A stretch of DNA of 64,000 nt from an uncultured Selenomonadales bacterium (GCA_900321035.1 ONUH01000003.1:124001-188000); one strand, 5' to 3'; positions 43,823 through 53,901 are shown, counted from the stretch's first letter. Numbers and translations: made by a program. Notes: generated by a model not told the origin, from the sequence alone.

Positions 43823-45571
43823 TCATTTTCCCATAACAATTTTCGCCCGCCCCTGCTGAAACTCCACCTTGAAATCGCAATCCACCAACGTACTCACTCG
43901 ATGCGCGATAGAAATAATCGTCATATACCCTTTCAGCCGCAAGATAGTATTCGTAATACTTTTTTCCGTCGCATTGTCCAACGCGCTCGTGGCTTCGTCT
44001 AAAATCAGCACTTCCGGCTCCTGATACAGTGCACGAGCAATACCAATGCGTTGTCGCTGTCCACCGGAAAGTTTTACGCCGTGCTCTCCGACTGTCGTAT
44101 TTATGCCATTGGGCAATTCTGTTACAAAATCATGCAGTTCCGCCATATGCAAAACTTTATTGATTTTTGCATCGTCAATCTCTTCAAGCTTTTCTCCCAA
44201 AGCAATATTTTCTTTAATAGTTGCGTCAATCAGGTAAATGCTTTGCGGAACATACGCTAAATTTTCCTGCCATCCACGAATATCAGTCTGTATATCCTGT
44301 TCATCCACGGATATACTCCCTTTGGACGGAGGCAACAGCCCTAAAAGAATATCTACGAAGGTAGTCTTGCCCGCCCCGGACGGACCAATAATTCCCACAT
44401 ATGCCCCTTTGGGAATCACAAAGCTGGCATCATCCAGCACTTCTTTGGTTGCATCGGGATAAGAGAACCCTACGCGGTTTATGACAATTTCCCGTACAAA
44501 TTGCATTTTTGAAGAATGCCCCTCTATTTGAATTTGCTCATGACGGTTTATTCGCTCCCGAATATCCATCAATTCTCCGTGTAGTTCATGGAACAGCGGC
44601 ATATGATATTTTATGGAATTCACAAAATTCACAATCCGATTTGCACTCGGCATGAGACGGAACGCCGCCAAAGCAAGAACGCTCAGCAAAGAAATAATGC
44701 TCTCTGGATTTCCTCCTGCCAGCGTCTTTCCTATAATAAGCAGCATTAAGCCACTAATCACCAAAAATTCAATGATATTCCTCGGGATTTGATTCAAGAA
44801 AGTGAATTTGCTTTGCGCCTCCCCGAACGCCGTATAGGCTTTGCGGAATTCCTCTAAGAAAAACGCTTCCTTATGCATAATCTTGGTTTCCTTGATTGCT
44901 CCCAAGCTTTGATGGAGCCACTTGGCATATTGCGCAGCGCAGTTGTTTTGCACGACCCCCTGCATTACAACTTGTCGCCGAAACATTCGTAATATGCTAA
45001 AAAGCAATGCCGAAAGTACTCCCGCAACAACAATTGCCGTAAAAGGGTCAACCATAATCAGCATAGCCCATATTGTCAATGCCGTTACGATTTCCGTGAG
45101 TAACTGCAACACGAATGTAAGAATTGCAGCAAATACCGTCTGTGCGCCTGCACTGACATTTCGAATCAATGTTGCAGTGTTATGGTTCACATGAAAAAGG
45201 TACGGTTTCATCAAATATTCCGCCAAAAGCGCCTTAGCGTAATATATTTGATTTTTCACGGTGAAACGTATCTGCAGCCGGCTTTCCCATCCAATATATA
45301 AATTTTTTAGAAAATACAGCCCCACAAGCAATAGTGAGGCTGTAACAATAACATCGGAATGCTCCCGCATTCCACAAGAAGCGGCCAAATTCGCCATAAT
45401 AGGATACCGCCCCAAAAAATCAGGATCTCCCAAAAGAGAAATCAAAGGAAGAACCGCGCCGATGCCCACCGCCTCTAACAACGCCCCAAAGAGCATGGCA
45501 ATGAGCATCCCGACGCAACTGAGATATTGCTCGCGAGGCAGTATTTTAAAAACTCCAAAAATCTCACTCAT
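43823..45571 (-). CDS. ABC-type lipid-linked oligosaccharide flippase (PglK/MsbA-like)
   Basis: This 582-residue half-transporter has about six hydrophobic spans in residues 15-310, then an ATPase domain with Walker A GPSGAGKTTFVDILLG near 393-408, Q-loop LAYVPQSIYLIDATI near 432, the ABC signature KLSGGQRQRIGIARALYQ near 491-508 and Walker B VLILDEATSALD near 513-524. The layout suits PglK, which flips undecaprenyl-linked glycans in N-glycosylation loci, or MsbA. A Wzx flippase is also encoded at 5310-6749, so the locus may export two different units. It lies 103 bases downstream of a methyltransferase gene. Confidence 0.92.
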   Translation of the reverse strand: MSEIFGVFKILPREQYLSCVGMLIAMLFGALLEAVGIGAVLPLISLLGDPDFLGRYPIMANLAASCGMREHSDVIVTASLLLVGLYFLKNLYIGWESRLQIRFTVKNQIYYAKALLAEYLMKPYLFHVNHNTATLIRNVSAGAQTVFAAILTFVLQLLTEIVTALTIWAMLIMVDPFTAIVVAGVLSALLFSILRMFRRQVVMQGVVQNNCAAQYAKWLHQSLGAIKETKIMHKEAFFLEEFRKAYTAFGEAQSKFTFLNQIPRNIIEFLVISGLMLLIIGKTLAGGNPESIISLLSVLALAAFRLMPSANRIVNFVNSIKYHMPLFHELHGELMDIRERINRHEQIQIEGHSSKMQFVREIVINRVGFSYPDATKEVLDDASFVIPKGAYVGIIGPSGAGKTTFVDILLGLLPPSKGSISVDEQDIQTDIRGWQENLAYVPQSIYLIDATIKENIALGEKLEEIDDAKINKVLHMAELHDFVTELPNGINTTVGEHGVKLSGGQRQRIGIARALYQEPEVLILDEATSALDNATEKSITNTILRLKGYMTIISIAHRVSTLVDCDFKVEFQQGRAKIVMGK

Positions 45572-45674
45572 GTAGCCAAATATCCCCTATAAAAATGATA
45601 CGCAACATTTGCTTACACTTACATCGTGACATTTGTATTTTGGGCAATCATATCTTTCAGTGAACCCTTTGTGA

Positions 45675-46292
45675 TCACGTTTCCATCGTCGCCAAAAATG
45701 AATTTTCAGTAACGGCCTCACAGAAAACACGAGAAAATCCAGCATGCAGCCCCATTTCCGACAGTTCCTCCCAAGAATAAAATCGAATATCGCCTCGCGG
45801 ATACCGACGCAACCACAATTTGAAATTGAACCACAAGCGTCTATAGGTTGGATGGCTATTTTCAACAAGGAATAATCTCCCCTCTTTGGGCACCAAGATT
45901 CTCTTTATCTCTTTCAATACGTTCACTGGATTTGGATAATGATGAAAACTGTGCATACAAAGAACAACATCGAAAGTGTTGTCTGCATAAGGAAGATATT
46001 CCGAATCCCCCACTTGAATATGTGCTGTTTCTCTTAAAAGGAGTGTCGCCTTTTCAACTGCCGCACGAGAAATATCAATACCCGTGTATCTAAACTTTTC
46101 TCCACAAACTTCTCGAATATGCGCCAAAGCTGCCCCTGTTCCGCATCCGACATCCAGAAGCTCACCCGTACAGTTTTTTAATCTGTTCGCTATAAAAGGA
46201 TAACACCGAATAGCTTCCGTCACGGTAATTCCTTGTCTGGTTCTCATATCAAAATACTGCTCGCTTTTTTGTTTTATCGCCTCATGATTCAT
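45675..46292 (-). CDS. SAM-dependent methyltransferase (UbiE-like)
   Basis: This 205-residue protein has motif I ELLDVGCGTGAALAHI near 44-59, the acidic strand YTGIDISRAAVEKA near 69-82, GDSEYLPYADNTFDVVLCMHSFHHYPN near 98-124 and LKEIKRILVPKEGRLFLVEN near 127-146. Its start has GGAGGTG at 9 bases. A late segment with LWFNFKLWLRRYP may bind an acceptor. The substrate cannot be told; sugar O- or N-methylation is expected. It lies between a GT4 gene 130 bases upstream and the ABC flippase. Confidence 0.87.
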   Translation of the reverse strand: MNHEAIKQKSEQYFDMRTRQGITVTEAIRCYPFIANRLKNCTGELLDVGCGTGAALAHIREVCGEKFRYTGIDISRAAVEKATLLLRETAHIQVGDSEYLPYADNTFDVVLCMHSFHHYPNPVNVLKEIKRILVPKEGRLFLVENSHPTYRRLWFNFKLWLRRYPRGDIRFYSWEELSEMGLHAGFSRVFCEAVTENSFLATMET

Positions 46293-46422
46293 ATATTTAT
46301 TTCACCTCCCCCTTATATCTCCTCGTTCAATTTTTTAAGCGCTGAACGACTATTTCACTTCGTTCATCATCAAAGGTATCCCCAAACGCTTTCCGATTAT
46401 TCCTATAGACGATACTGCCACT

Positions 46423-47529
46423 TCACTTAACCTCTCCACAAACTTTTTTCACATAATCAAGATATGCATTTATAATCTTTTCCTCAGCAAACGTATCTGA
46501 TATTTTGCATGCATTCCTTTGTATTTCATTTCTCTTTTTCCCATCTCGCAGCAAATAAACTAATCGCTCCGCCATTCGATCCGCATCGCCCACCGGCACT
46601 AAGTATCCATTTACGCCGTCTTCAATAAGCTCCGCTGGACCAAAATCACAATCCGTGGCAACGCAGGCCAAGCCCGCCGCCATCGCCTCCATTAATGCAT
46701 TAGGCATCCCTTCTGCTTTACTTGAAAAAGCAAATATTGTATATTTCCTTAATTCATGTTCTACCGTTTTCGAAAAACCTTCGAAAATCACATGTTGAAA
46801 AATACGCAAGGTAACGGTCATCCGCTGCAAATCTTCTTTAAGCGGTCCATCGCCGTATATGTGTAAACTTGCATTGGGAACACTTTGTAAAACCTGTGCA
46901 AATGCACGGAGCAATGTTGCATAATCTTTGTCCGTATGTAGTCTTCCTACTGAACATACCGCATTTTCAACAATCTGTTTTTCCGTTTCTTGTATTACTG
47001 GAGCTATGTTCCCTATTACGACACTTTTTTTTTGCAGCCATATAGGATAACACTTCATCATTTTTACAGTCTGAAATACAAATCCATCGCATGCCAGCAG
47101 GAAAAAAAAACTGATGAATCTATAATAGGCACTAAATACTTTAGGGTTTGCTCTTTGCGAACCCACAATTTTACAGCCGCAATGCAAACCTACATTAGCC
47201 AATACAAAATATGGCAACATTGTATAAGAATAACAAAAAATCAAATTTGGATGATTGTTTCTTATGTAATCACGTATCGCAAATATCTGTCTGATTTTTT
47301 TTCTCACTCGTCCTCGCAAAAAGGGAAAACCAAAATCAAAAATTCTTATTCTTTTGTCAATCTCATAATCGATATGCACTGCATCAAATAATAAAATAAT
47401 GTCGACCCTGATGCCTAATGTAACAAACGCATTTGCCAGCCTAGAAACCATTCGTTCAGAACCGCCGCCTTGTAAGCCAGATAATGCGAAAACTATTCGT
47501 GTTTTTTTAGAAATTTCATAGGTCGTCAT
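46423..47529 (-). CDS. Glycosyltransferase family 4, GT-B
   Basis: I start at ATG 47529, which overlaps the upstream methyltransferase stop (ATGA). The 368-residue protein has ALSGLQGGGSERMVSRLANAF near 16-36, a central hinge with CSVGRLHTDKDYATLLRAF near 188-206, HIYGDGPLKEDLQ near 220, and the donor-site segment FSSKAEGMPNALMEAMAAGLACVATD near 264-289, with the E-x7-E pair. It uses retaining chemistry. No membrane span or signal is visible. It would extend the undecaprenyl-linked repeat unit. Its donor is unknown. Two other GT4 proteins follow the same pattern at 50249 and 52825. Confidence 0.9.
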   Translation of the reverse strand: MTTYEISKKTRIVFALSGLQGGGSERMVSRLANAFVTLGIRVDIILLFDAVHIDYEIDKRIRIFDFGFPFLRGRVRKKIRQIFAIRDYIRNNHPNLIFCYSYTMLPYFVLANVGLHCGCKIVGSQRANPKVFSAYYRFISFFFLLACDGFVFQTVKMMKCYPIWLQKKSVVIGNIAPVIQETEKQIVENAVCSVGRLHTDKDYATLLRAFAQVLQSVPNASLHIYGDGPLKEDLQRMTVTLRIFQHVIFEGFSKTVEHELRKYTIFAFSSKAEGMPNALMEAMAAGLACVATDCDFGPAELIEDGVNGYLVPVGDADRMAERLVYLLRDGKKRNEIQRNACKISDTFAEEKIINAYLDYVKKVCGEVK

Positions 47530-48329
47530 TTTATTTGTTTCACAAACACAAACTGATTGCACCCATGCCCTCCCCCAGTAAACATTTTTTTAAGTTCAAA
47601 TCCTCGTTCATGAAAAAAATCAAAGATTTCATCCGGTCGTGCGACTTCAAAAGGCCACCCGCCAACCCAATCGACCACATCATGCCATGGCGACATACCA
47701 CGTTTCTTTTTATACTCTCTCCAAGTATGAAATGGCTGCAATCGCATGAAGTCTTTGATGGTTGTTGGTCCCCAAAGTCGAACAAAACAGGGAAGCAAGA
47801 TAATCCACTTGAAAATCCCCGGCAAAGAATTATAAGTTTTCTTAATAAATTTCCATACATCACTCCATTTTCCTTCATCGTTATAAATAGCAATGAAAAG
47901 TTTCCCTCCACTTTTTACTAAATCCCCTGCATTTTCAAGTCCCTTATACATATTCCCAGTATGGTGCAATACCCCCCAAGAATACACTACATCGCATTCC
48001 CCATATTTTTTCAGATACTCTTTATTCAATGCATCTCCCTGTTCCACCGACCACTGCGAATCATCCGGAAAGTATCGTTCTCGCAATATTCTTGTACATT
48101 CCACACTATCTTTGTCATAGTCAAACGAATATACGCGCGCCCCAAGTTTCCTTGCGGCTAAACTAAAAAGTCCGCTGCCGGAGCCTATATCCAAAAAAGT
48201 TTTCCCGTTCAAATTTTCCATTTGCAACCAATCTATAAGAGATTGCATTGCAATCGATATCTTCTCATCATCAAGATTTTGAAGATATTCTGACCAATTT
48301 TTCCCAAAACGGAATCTATCTTCTAACAT
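47526..48329 (-). CDS. SAM-dependent methyltransferase, sugar type
   Basis: I start at ATG 48329, 6 bases after GTGGGG; nearby GTG 48341 and ATG 48335 are also possible. The 267-residue protein has KTFLDIGSGSGLFSLAARKLGA near 43-64, VYSFDYDKDSVECTRIL near 66-82, GDALNKEYLKKYGECDVVYSWGVLHHTGN near 99-127, and GLENAGDLVKSGGKLFIAIYND near 131-152. The C-terminal half (PWHDVVDWVGGWPFEVARPDE) is rich in tryptophan and typical of methyltransferases acting on sugars or lipids in LPS loci. It is coupled to the GT4 gene downstream. Confidence 0.85.
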   Translation of the reverse strand: MLEDRFRFGKNWSEYLQNLDDEKISIAMQSLIDWLQMENLNGKTFLDIGSGSGLFSLAARKLGARVYSFDYDKDSVECTRILRERYFPDDSQWSVEQGDALNKEYLKKYGECDVVYSWGVLHHTGNMYKGLENAGDLVKSGGKLFIAIYNDEGKWSDVWKFIKKTYNSLPGIFKWIILLPCFVRLWGPTTIKDFMRLQPFHTWREYKKKRGMSPWHDVVDWVGGWPFEVARPDEIFDFFHERGFELKKMFTGGGHGCNQFVFVKQIK

Positions 48330-48346
48330 ATCCATCCCCACTATTT

Positions 48347-50218
48347 TTAAATTTCTTCAATAAATCTTTCATACCAGCTTTGAAATACATAATACGCCCA
48401 AAAAACATCAACTATTTGCGTATCCCCTTTTACAAATACTTCTCCAAGCCGCGGAATCTTCTTGCTGTCAAAAAGTCCTTGCCGAGCAATCTTTTGGGGC
48501 TCCATAATTTTCCGCAAAAAATCATTATTTTTAAGATACTTATGAACCGGAATAGAAAAACCTTTCTTAGGCCTCTCAAAGAGATGCCGTGGAACATACT
48601 CCGCTAAAATATCCTTCAAAATAATTTTCTGTTCAGTATTTGTATATTTAAATTTATGTGGCAATGCTAATGCAAAACGAACAAGTGAAGGATCCAATAA
48701 TGGGCTTCTACACTCCAGTGAAAATCGCATAGATGCTCGATCCACTTTCACCAGAATATCATCCGGCAAGTATGTTTCCAAGTCTAACACCATCCGCCGT
48801 ATCTGAGGATTATTGCAATAAGAAAATTTATCTTCTTCAAATACAATATCCTTCTGAGACGTGCAAACATACCCCTTTATTGTTTCTTGCGCGTATTTGG
48901 AAACACCTTGTGCGATAGAAATAGGCGCTGCTAACAACCCAATCAATCGTCGCCAGCGAGGGTTAAAAATTGTTGATGCAGATAAAACTGTTAATGGTTT
49001 TTCAAAGAACGACGCCGCAAAAAACACCGGCGATAAACTATTCATAATCCGAATGCGATCATAAATCCTATACCCGCAAAATAGTTCATCCCCTGCATCC
49101 CCACTTAGGACCACTGTCACGTCATTTCGGGCAAATTTCGATACAAGCATTGTGGGAATTTGTGAAGAGTCTGCAAATGGCTCATCAAAATACCAACACA
49201 TATTATCCAACATGTCAGTACAGTTTTTCTCATCAACATAAAGTGTATGATGTTCCGTCCCTAAATGTGCCGCAATTGTTTTTGCATATTCGGATTCATC
49301 GTAACCTGTGTCACGAAAACCAATACAATAAGATTTTATTGGGGTAGCACTGCATTCCTGCGCCACCGCACTAATCAACGAAGAATCAATACCTCCAGAC
49401 AAAAACATCCCGACTGGCACATCAGCTAATAATCGGCGCTGAACCGAAATACGAAGCAACTCCTTAAGCTGTCTTTTAGCTTCCTCGTAATTCTGCGGGC
49501 CGCTATCATGCAACTCATTATATAAATCATGAACATTCCAATAGCATGAATCCTTAAAATTCCATCGACCATCTAATTTAAGATGCCAAACATGTCCCGG
49601 AAGGACACGATAAACATTGCGAAAAACGGTATCCTCCCCATCAAAATATCCATGAAATAAATAGCGCGCCAATAATTCCGTGCGAATTTCTTTGTGAAAA
49701 TAAGGATATTGAATGATTGCTTTTAATTCAGATGCAAAAACGACAGAATCACTGTCTTGATAAACATACAGCGGCTTTTGTCCCATACGATCACGAACAA
49801 AATAAACGTCGCCGCCTTTCCGAAAATCCACTAACACAAAAGCGAACATTCCATTCAGTTTTTCCACACATTGAATACCATACGCCAAGTAAGCTTTTAA
49901 CAAAACTTCTGTATCGCACTGACTGGAAAATTGATAGCCTTCCGCACGAAGCTCGTCCCGTAACTCTTGAAAATTATAAATTTCTCCATTATATACAACG
50001 CCAACCTGCTCATTAACAACAAACATCGGTTGATGGCCTGCAGCAGTAATATCCAAAATAGACAACCGCCGATGCCCCAACCCCACAATAAAATCTTGAT
50101 AGTATGTCATCCATTCCCCGGCATCATCAGGTCCACGATGCTGAAGTGTCTCCGTCATGGCAGATAAGATTTGTTCAGAAACTTTCTGTTTCGTAATGAA
50201 TCCACAAATTCCGCACAT
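48347..50218 (-). CDS. AsnB-like glutamine amidotransferase, second copy
   Basis: This 623-residue protein has Cys2 in MCGICGFITK, RRLSILDITAAGHQP, the glutaminase motif VYNGEIYNFQELRD, and the synthetase P-loop SGGIDSSLISAV near 265-276 followed by GDAGDELFCGYR near 366-377. The layout is the same as the 8026-9915 protein but the sequences are well diverged, so this is a distinct paralogue, not a recent duplicate. GGAGG lies 10 bases before the ATG. Its neighbours are a GT4 and a methyltransferase. Two amidotransferases in one locus may amidate two carboxylates, such as a hexuronic acid and an ulosonate. Confidence 0.9.
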   Translation of the reverse strand: MCGICGFITKQKVSEQILSAMTETLQHRGPDDAGEWMTYYQDFIVGLGHRRLSILDITAAGHQPMFVVNEQVGVVYNGEIYNFQELRDELRAEGYQFSSQCDTEVLLKAYLAYGIQCVEKLNGMFAFVLVDFRKGGDVYFVRDRMGQKPLYVYQDSDSVVFASELKAIIQYPYFHKEIRTELLARYLFHGYFDGEDTVFRNVYRVLPGHVWHLKLDGRWNFKDSCYWNVHDLYNELHDSGPQNYEEAKRQLKELLRISVQRRLLADVPVGMFLSGGIDSSLISAVAQECSATPIKSYCIGFRDTGYDESEYAKTIAAHLGTEHHTLYVDEKNCTDMLDNMCWYFDEPFADSSQIPTMLVSKFARNDVTVVLSGDAGDELFCGYRIYDRIRIMNSLSPVFFAASFFEKPLTVLSASTIFNPRWRRLIGLLAAPISIAQGVSKYAQETIKGYVCTSQKDIVFEEDKFSYCNNPQIRRMVLDLETYLPDDILVKVDRASMRFSLECRSPLLDPSLVRFALALPHKFKYTNTEQKIILKDILAEYVPRHLFERPKKGFSIPVHKYLKNNDFLRKIMEPQKIARQGLFDSKKIPRLGEVFVKGDTQIVDVFWAYYVFQSWYERFIEEI

Positions 50219-50248
50219 AAGTGCATTTCCTCCAAAAATCGAATAATA

Positions 50249-51400
50249 CTATTCACTAATCCGGCGCATACTTTTTTTCGACATTCCTTTATTAAGGACG
50301 TGAGCGATATACCCTTCCCATTGTGAAAAAATAAGTTCTGCCCGCATAGTTTGACGAACATCTTGTTTAGCTTGATTTCCTAACTCACGTGAATAAACAG
50401 GATTGGAAAGGATTTGCTCCATAGCTACAGCTAACTTGCCAACATCCCTTACAGGAATCAGCACCCCATTTTTGCCATCTTGAATAATCGTCCGCGGAGC
50501 GCCACACGGGCAATCGGTCGCTATAACGGGCAAACCAACCGCCATTGCTTCCAAGAGTGCATTGGGCATCCCTTCCCAATCCGACGACATCACAAACATT
50601 TTTGCTTTCACTAAAGCCCCCAACACATCATCAGTGTATCCCATAAGCTTAATCCGAGAATCCAACCCTAACCTTTCAATGTACAATTGCAAAGAAGTAC
50701 GAAGTGATCCCTCACCATAAATCAACAGATTTTCCTCTGGATATTTCTTTTCAATTCTTGCAAATGCTTCAATCAATAAATGAAAATTTTTAACTCGTTC
50801 CAGCCTCCCAACAGCGACAATGTTTTTTGCAGTTTCTTCATTTGATGCTTCAAAAAAAACATTTTCTATCGGATTCCCTATAATAAGAGATTTTCGTTGC
50901 AAAATGTCCGGAAACCATTGCATCGCTTCCAAAGATTGAAATACCGCCCCATCCGCAAAGAGGAACAGTCCTTTTGCAATCAACGAACGCATCAACCCCG
51001 CGTACTCATGACTTGGATCGCTACGAATCGAGATAATATTTTTTATTGACAATCCCATCGTTGCAATCATGGCCCGTATATTCGGCTCTCCCATAAAGGA
51101 AATCACTACTGTGGGTTTGTACTGCTTGCACAACTGTCGTAAAGCATATACCCGATATATATTCCTCGACAAAAACGAACCTCGTTGTTCCTCCTGTTCT
51201 ATAGATACGCGTTCCACCCCTGGCGGAATAGGATACTCCCGATGATGATCGATAAACGAAGTTACTAATATACTCCGATATCCGATTCGGGAATAATACG
51301 CCGCTAATGCAAGAATAACGCGCTCTGCGCCTCCGTCATGTATAGAATTTATATAAAACATAATTGTACTGCCTACACAAGCTTTCATCTCCAATTCCAT
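50249..51400 (-). CDS. Glycosyltransferase family 4, GT-B
   Basis: I start at ATG 51400, after GGCGG at 8 bases; a TTG at 51421 and an ATG at 51388 are alternatives. The 383-residue protein has MFYINSIHDGGAERVILALAAYY near 14-36, then IISIRSDPS near 121, VAVGRLERVKNFHLLIEAF near 190-208, LIYGEGSLRTSLQLYI near 218-233 and MSSDWEGMPNALLEAMAVGLPVIATD near 265-290. The E-x7-E retaining motif is present. It would add a sugar to the lipid-linked unit. It is in tandem with an AsnB-like gene downstream and a methyltransferase gene upstream. Confidence 0.9.
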   Translation of the reverse strand: MELEMKACVGSTIMFYINSIHDGGAERVILALAAYYSRIGYRSILVTSFIDHHREYPIPPGVERVSIEQEEQRGSFLSRNIYRVYALRQLCKQYKPTVVISFMGEPNIRAMIATMGLSIKNIISIRSDPSHEYAGLMRSLIAKGLFLFADGAVFQSLEAMQWFPDILQRKSLIIGNPIENVFFEASNEETAKNIVAVGRLERVKNFHLLIEAFARIEKKYPEENLLIYGEGSLRTSLQLYIERLGLDSRIKLMGYTDDVLGALVKAKMFVMSSDWEGMPNALLEAMAVGLPVIATDCPCGAPRTIIQDGKNGVLIPVRDVGKLAVAMEQILSNPVYSRELGNQAKQDVRQTMRAELIFSQWEGYIAHVLNKGMSKKSMRRISE

Positions 51401-51425
51401 ATAGCATTCCGCCTTTTCCAAATTT

Positions 51426-52076
51426 CTACTCTTTTTTCAGCCAGTACTCCATATGCCGCAATGCATCTAATCCAGCTGCACTCGACTGAAATTCTTTCCC
51501 CTTGTATATCAAGCCAAATTTTCCATCGCACAAATATTCCCCACTATGAGTATATGCGTGATGGCTTTCATCCACCCATCCCGGCAATGGATCCCCTTTC
51601 GCATCAAGAAACACATCAAAAATGAACAACTTTGTTTTTGGCAAAACACGGCTAAGCAATTCATGCGCGTATTCCGGCGAAGCTCCATGCAAAAACCCGG
51701 CTACTATTAAAACATCTATATCATCAACCGGAATTGCATCGAATTCCCCTTTTATGAATTCCATATCAGAATGAAAAAATTTCGCAGCATTAATAACAGT
51801 TCCGTCGATATCGATTCCAACCCGTTTTTCATACCGGATATTTCCGATAATATCGCCGCGCCCACATCCCACTTCAACAATATACCCTGTACCAATAATA
51901 CCATCTTCTATCATTTTTTCGACAGTGTCTATAATATCCAACACATACGGTTTTCTATTAACAGGCGAACAATGCCATCGGGGATATCCCCAAATCCATC
52001 TACCGATTTGTAAAAATATAAATCTTCCTACGCCAATGAAATAATTACTTAACCAAAATTTCCTAAGCGGCAGCAT
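51426..52076 (-). CDS. SAM-dependent methyltransferase, class I
   Basis: This 216-residue protein has GYIVEVGCGRGDIIGNIRYEK near 64-84 (motif I), RVGIDIDGTVINAAKFF near 85-101, VDDIDVLIVAGFLHGASPEY near 117-136 and LSRVLPKTKLFIFDVFLD near 141-158. The N-terminus has a tryptophan-rich stretch (RKFWLSNYFIGVGRFIFLQIGRW), amphipathic or weakly hydrophobic, that could hold it to the membrane. AAAGGA lies 8 bases from the ATG. The substrate is unknown. It follows the DUF2334 gene by 30 bases. Confidence 0.82.
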   Translation of the reverse strand: MLPLRKFWLSNYFIGVGRFIFLQIGRWIWGYPRWHCSPVNRKPYVLDIIDTVEKMIEDGIIGTGYIVEVGCGRGDIIGNIRYEKRVGIDIDGTVINAAKFFHSDMEFIKGEFDAIPVDDIDVLIVAGFLHGASPEYAHELLSRVLPKTKLFIFDVFLDAKGDPLPGWVDESHHAYTHSGEYLCDGKFGLIYKGKEFQSSAAGLDALRHMEYWLKKE

Positions 52077-52106
52077 ATATGAATTCCTTTCGTTGGGAGT
52101 ATTCCT

Positions 52107-52820
52107 TCAATGAAGGAATAAATATATTTTCTGAAGGCACTCATCAAATATGTTCTTTTTTCTTGTTTTTAATATTGTTGTTTCGAATTGTATAAAGGAA
52201 TTTTGATACCTATGAATAAACTTTTCTATTCTATCAAATTCAACATTCGTCACTGTGTTCGGATGATAGCAAAATGTCACTACCGAAAATGGCAATGTTC
52301 GAACTCGCCCGCTTTGCTGTGGAATAAACCAAAACTCTTCTTTTTTATATACATCATAAGCAATCGTATCACTAATGACACGAATCGGCGTCATATCTCT
52401 TATCGCCAATAATGTATTTTCGTCAAATGTATGCGATGGGGCGAAAAAAATCTCCGGCATAATACCATGATCTTTCATGATTTCATACCCAGCTTTAATC
52501 TTTCGGCATTGTTCCTCATATGATAATCCCGCAAATTCTGATTTTTTATTGACAGGATTCATCCCCCCCTCTTTTGTCACATAACGGTGCTCATATCCAT
52601 GCATAGCCGACGTCCAGCCTTTTTTAATTCTCTGCATGGCCCAATCCCAAAAAGCAGGATTTTTTGTATATTTCCTTACAAAATCTTCATCTCTATTTTG
52701 CGGAATGATACCAAAAATCGGCTTGATATCATATTTGTCGAGAAGCGCCGCCATACGCTCCCATTTCTCTATATCCATATAGTCGGACGCATCGTCCAAC
52801 CGAAGAATATACCTTGCCAT
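52107..52820 (-). CDS. DUF2334 / polysaccharide deacetylase-like protein
   Basis: This 237-residue protein begins MARYILRLDDASDYMDIEKW with the DD pair typical of the carbohydrate esterase 4-like metal site. It continues with IKPIFGIIPQNRD near 32-44, TSAMHGYEHRYV near 70-81 (a His-x3-His type motif), EIFFAPSHTFDENTLLAI near 122-139 and VVTFCYHPNTV near 178. The fold is that of NodB-like deacetylases. It would remove an acetyl group from an amino sugar such as GlcNAc or GalNAc on a lipid intermediate or nucleotide. The ATG has TAGGTG just upstream. It follows a GT4 gene by 4 bases. Confidence 0.82.
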   Translation of the reverse strand: MARYILRLDDASDYMDIEKWERMAALLDKYDIKPIFGIIPQNRDEDFVRKYTKNPAFWDWAMQRIKKGWTSAMHGYEHRYVTKEGGMNPVNKKSEFAGLSYEEQCRKIKAGYEIMKDHGIMPEIFFAPSHTFDENTLLAIRDMTPIRVISDTIAYDVYKKEEFWFIPQQSGRVRTLPFSVVTFCYHPNTVTNVEFDRIEKFIHRYQNSFIQFETTILKTRKKNIFDECLQKIYLFLH

Positions 52821-52824
52821 ACAC

Positions 52825-53901
52825 CTACGCCCTATTGTTTATATTTTTTATAACTATATCAAAGGTTTCCTTCCAAGCAGATACAATAGATGTTATATTC
52901 AAGGCATCGGCCAATTGTATTGCTTTTCTCCCTAATGAATACCGAAAGCCTCCATCTTCAAGCAGTCTCTCCATGGCATTTGCCAATCCCGTTTCGTCTC
53001 CTATATCCACTAAAAGTCCATTTTCCCCTTCTTCAATAACTTCCACAGCACCGGCTACCTTCGTCGAGATGACAGGCACCCCCAAACACATCGCTTCCAA
53101 AAGCGCATTGGGCATCCCCTCAAAATCAGAAGAAAGAACGAATAACTCAGAAGAAGACATTCTCTCGAAGACGTTTTTTACTTCCCCCGGCAGTTCCACA
53201 ACCTCATGCAAGCCCAATTCATCCCGTAGCTGTTCCAAATCTTTTCTACATGGTCCTTCACCATAAATAATCAATTTGTATTGCGGAAACCGATCCGTTA
53301 CTTTTTTGAATGCCCGTATCAGCAACGCCTGATTTTTAACAGATTCAAGCCGCCCCACAGATACAATAACAGGTTGCTTTTCTGTACTCAGAGCGTCTCC
53401 TGGCTCAAGCGCGGGACTAACAGGATTATAGATTGTCACACACCGCGATTTTAATTGGGAATCAAAATATTTACGACTAGTGTGCGTTTGTGTCACAATT
53501 GCGTCAGCAAAGCCATACAAAAAATCTCTCATGTTGCGATAAAACCAATTTTTACGCATCGGATCCGTCCGTTCTGACACCACAACAGGAATACCAAGCC
53601 CTCGTATCGCCACTAAAACCAACATATTGAACGAGCTAATAAACGAACAAACCATTCGGGCATTTTCGCGGAAATAACTTCTCATCCACAATAAATTACG
53701 AATCAAGTTACGCGATTTTGTTTCTTTTTCTACAGATATAATTTTTACTCTATCATCTATCTGATAAAAAATTTCTCTATCGTAATAGACAACAATTTCA
53801 ATATTCTCTCCTTTTTGCGCCAACTCCGAGGTCAGAACGGAAACCACACGTTCCGCGCCGCCTCTGGCAAGCGTTGCGCAAAAGAAAATGCATCGTTTCA
53901 A
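52825..53901 (-). CDS. Glycosyltransferase family 4, GT-B (TTG start)
   Basis: The protein starts with TTG at 53901, since GGGG lies 7 bases before it and no in-frame ATG precedes the family start KRCIFFCATLARGGAERVVSVL. The 358 residues include ISSFNMLVLVAIRGLGIPVVVSERTD near 88-113, VSVGRLESVKNQALLIRAF near 180-198, LIIYGEGPCRKDLEQL near 208-223 and SSDFEGMPNALLEAMCLGVPVISTK near 255-279. It belongs to the retaining GT-B group. It is 24 bases downstream of the UDP-sugar epimerase gene, so GalNAc, GalNAcA or their kin are plausible donors. Confidence 0.9.
   Translation of the reverse strand: MKRCIFFCATLARGGAERVVSVLTSELAQKGENIEIVVYYDREIFYQIDDRVKIISVEKETKSRNLIRNLLWMRSYFRENARMVCSFISSFNMLVLVAIRGLGIPVVVSERTDPMRKNWFYRNMRDFLYGFADAIVTQTHTSRKYFDSQLKSRCVTIYNPVSPALEPGDALSTEKQPVIVSVGRLESVKNQALLIRAFKKVTDRFPQYKLIIYGEGPCRKDLEQLRDELGLHEVVELPGEVKNVFERMSSSELFVLSSDFEGMPNALLEAMCLGVPVISTKVAGAVEVIEEGENGLLVDIGDETGLANAMERLLEDGGFRYSLGRKAIQLADALNITSIVSAWKETFDIVIKNINNRA

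Noticed and set aside
45587..45868. 93-codon minus-strand frame at the end of the UbiE-like methyltransferase
   Set aside because: It overlaps a well-supported gene in another frame, is Cys/Trp-rich and shows no motif or ribosome site.
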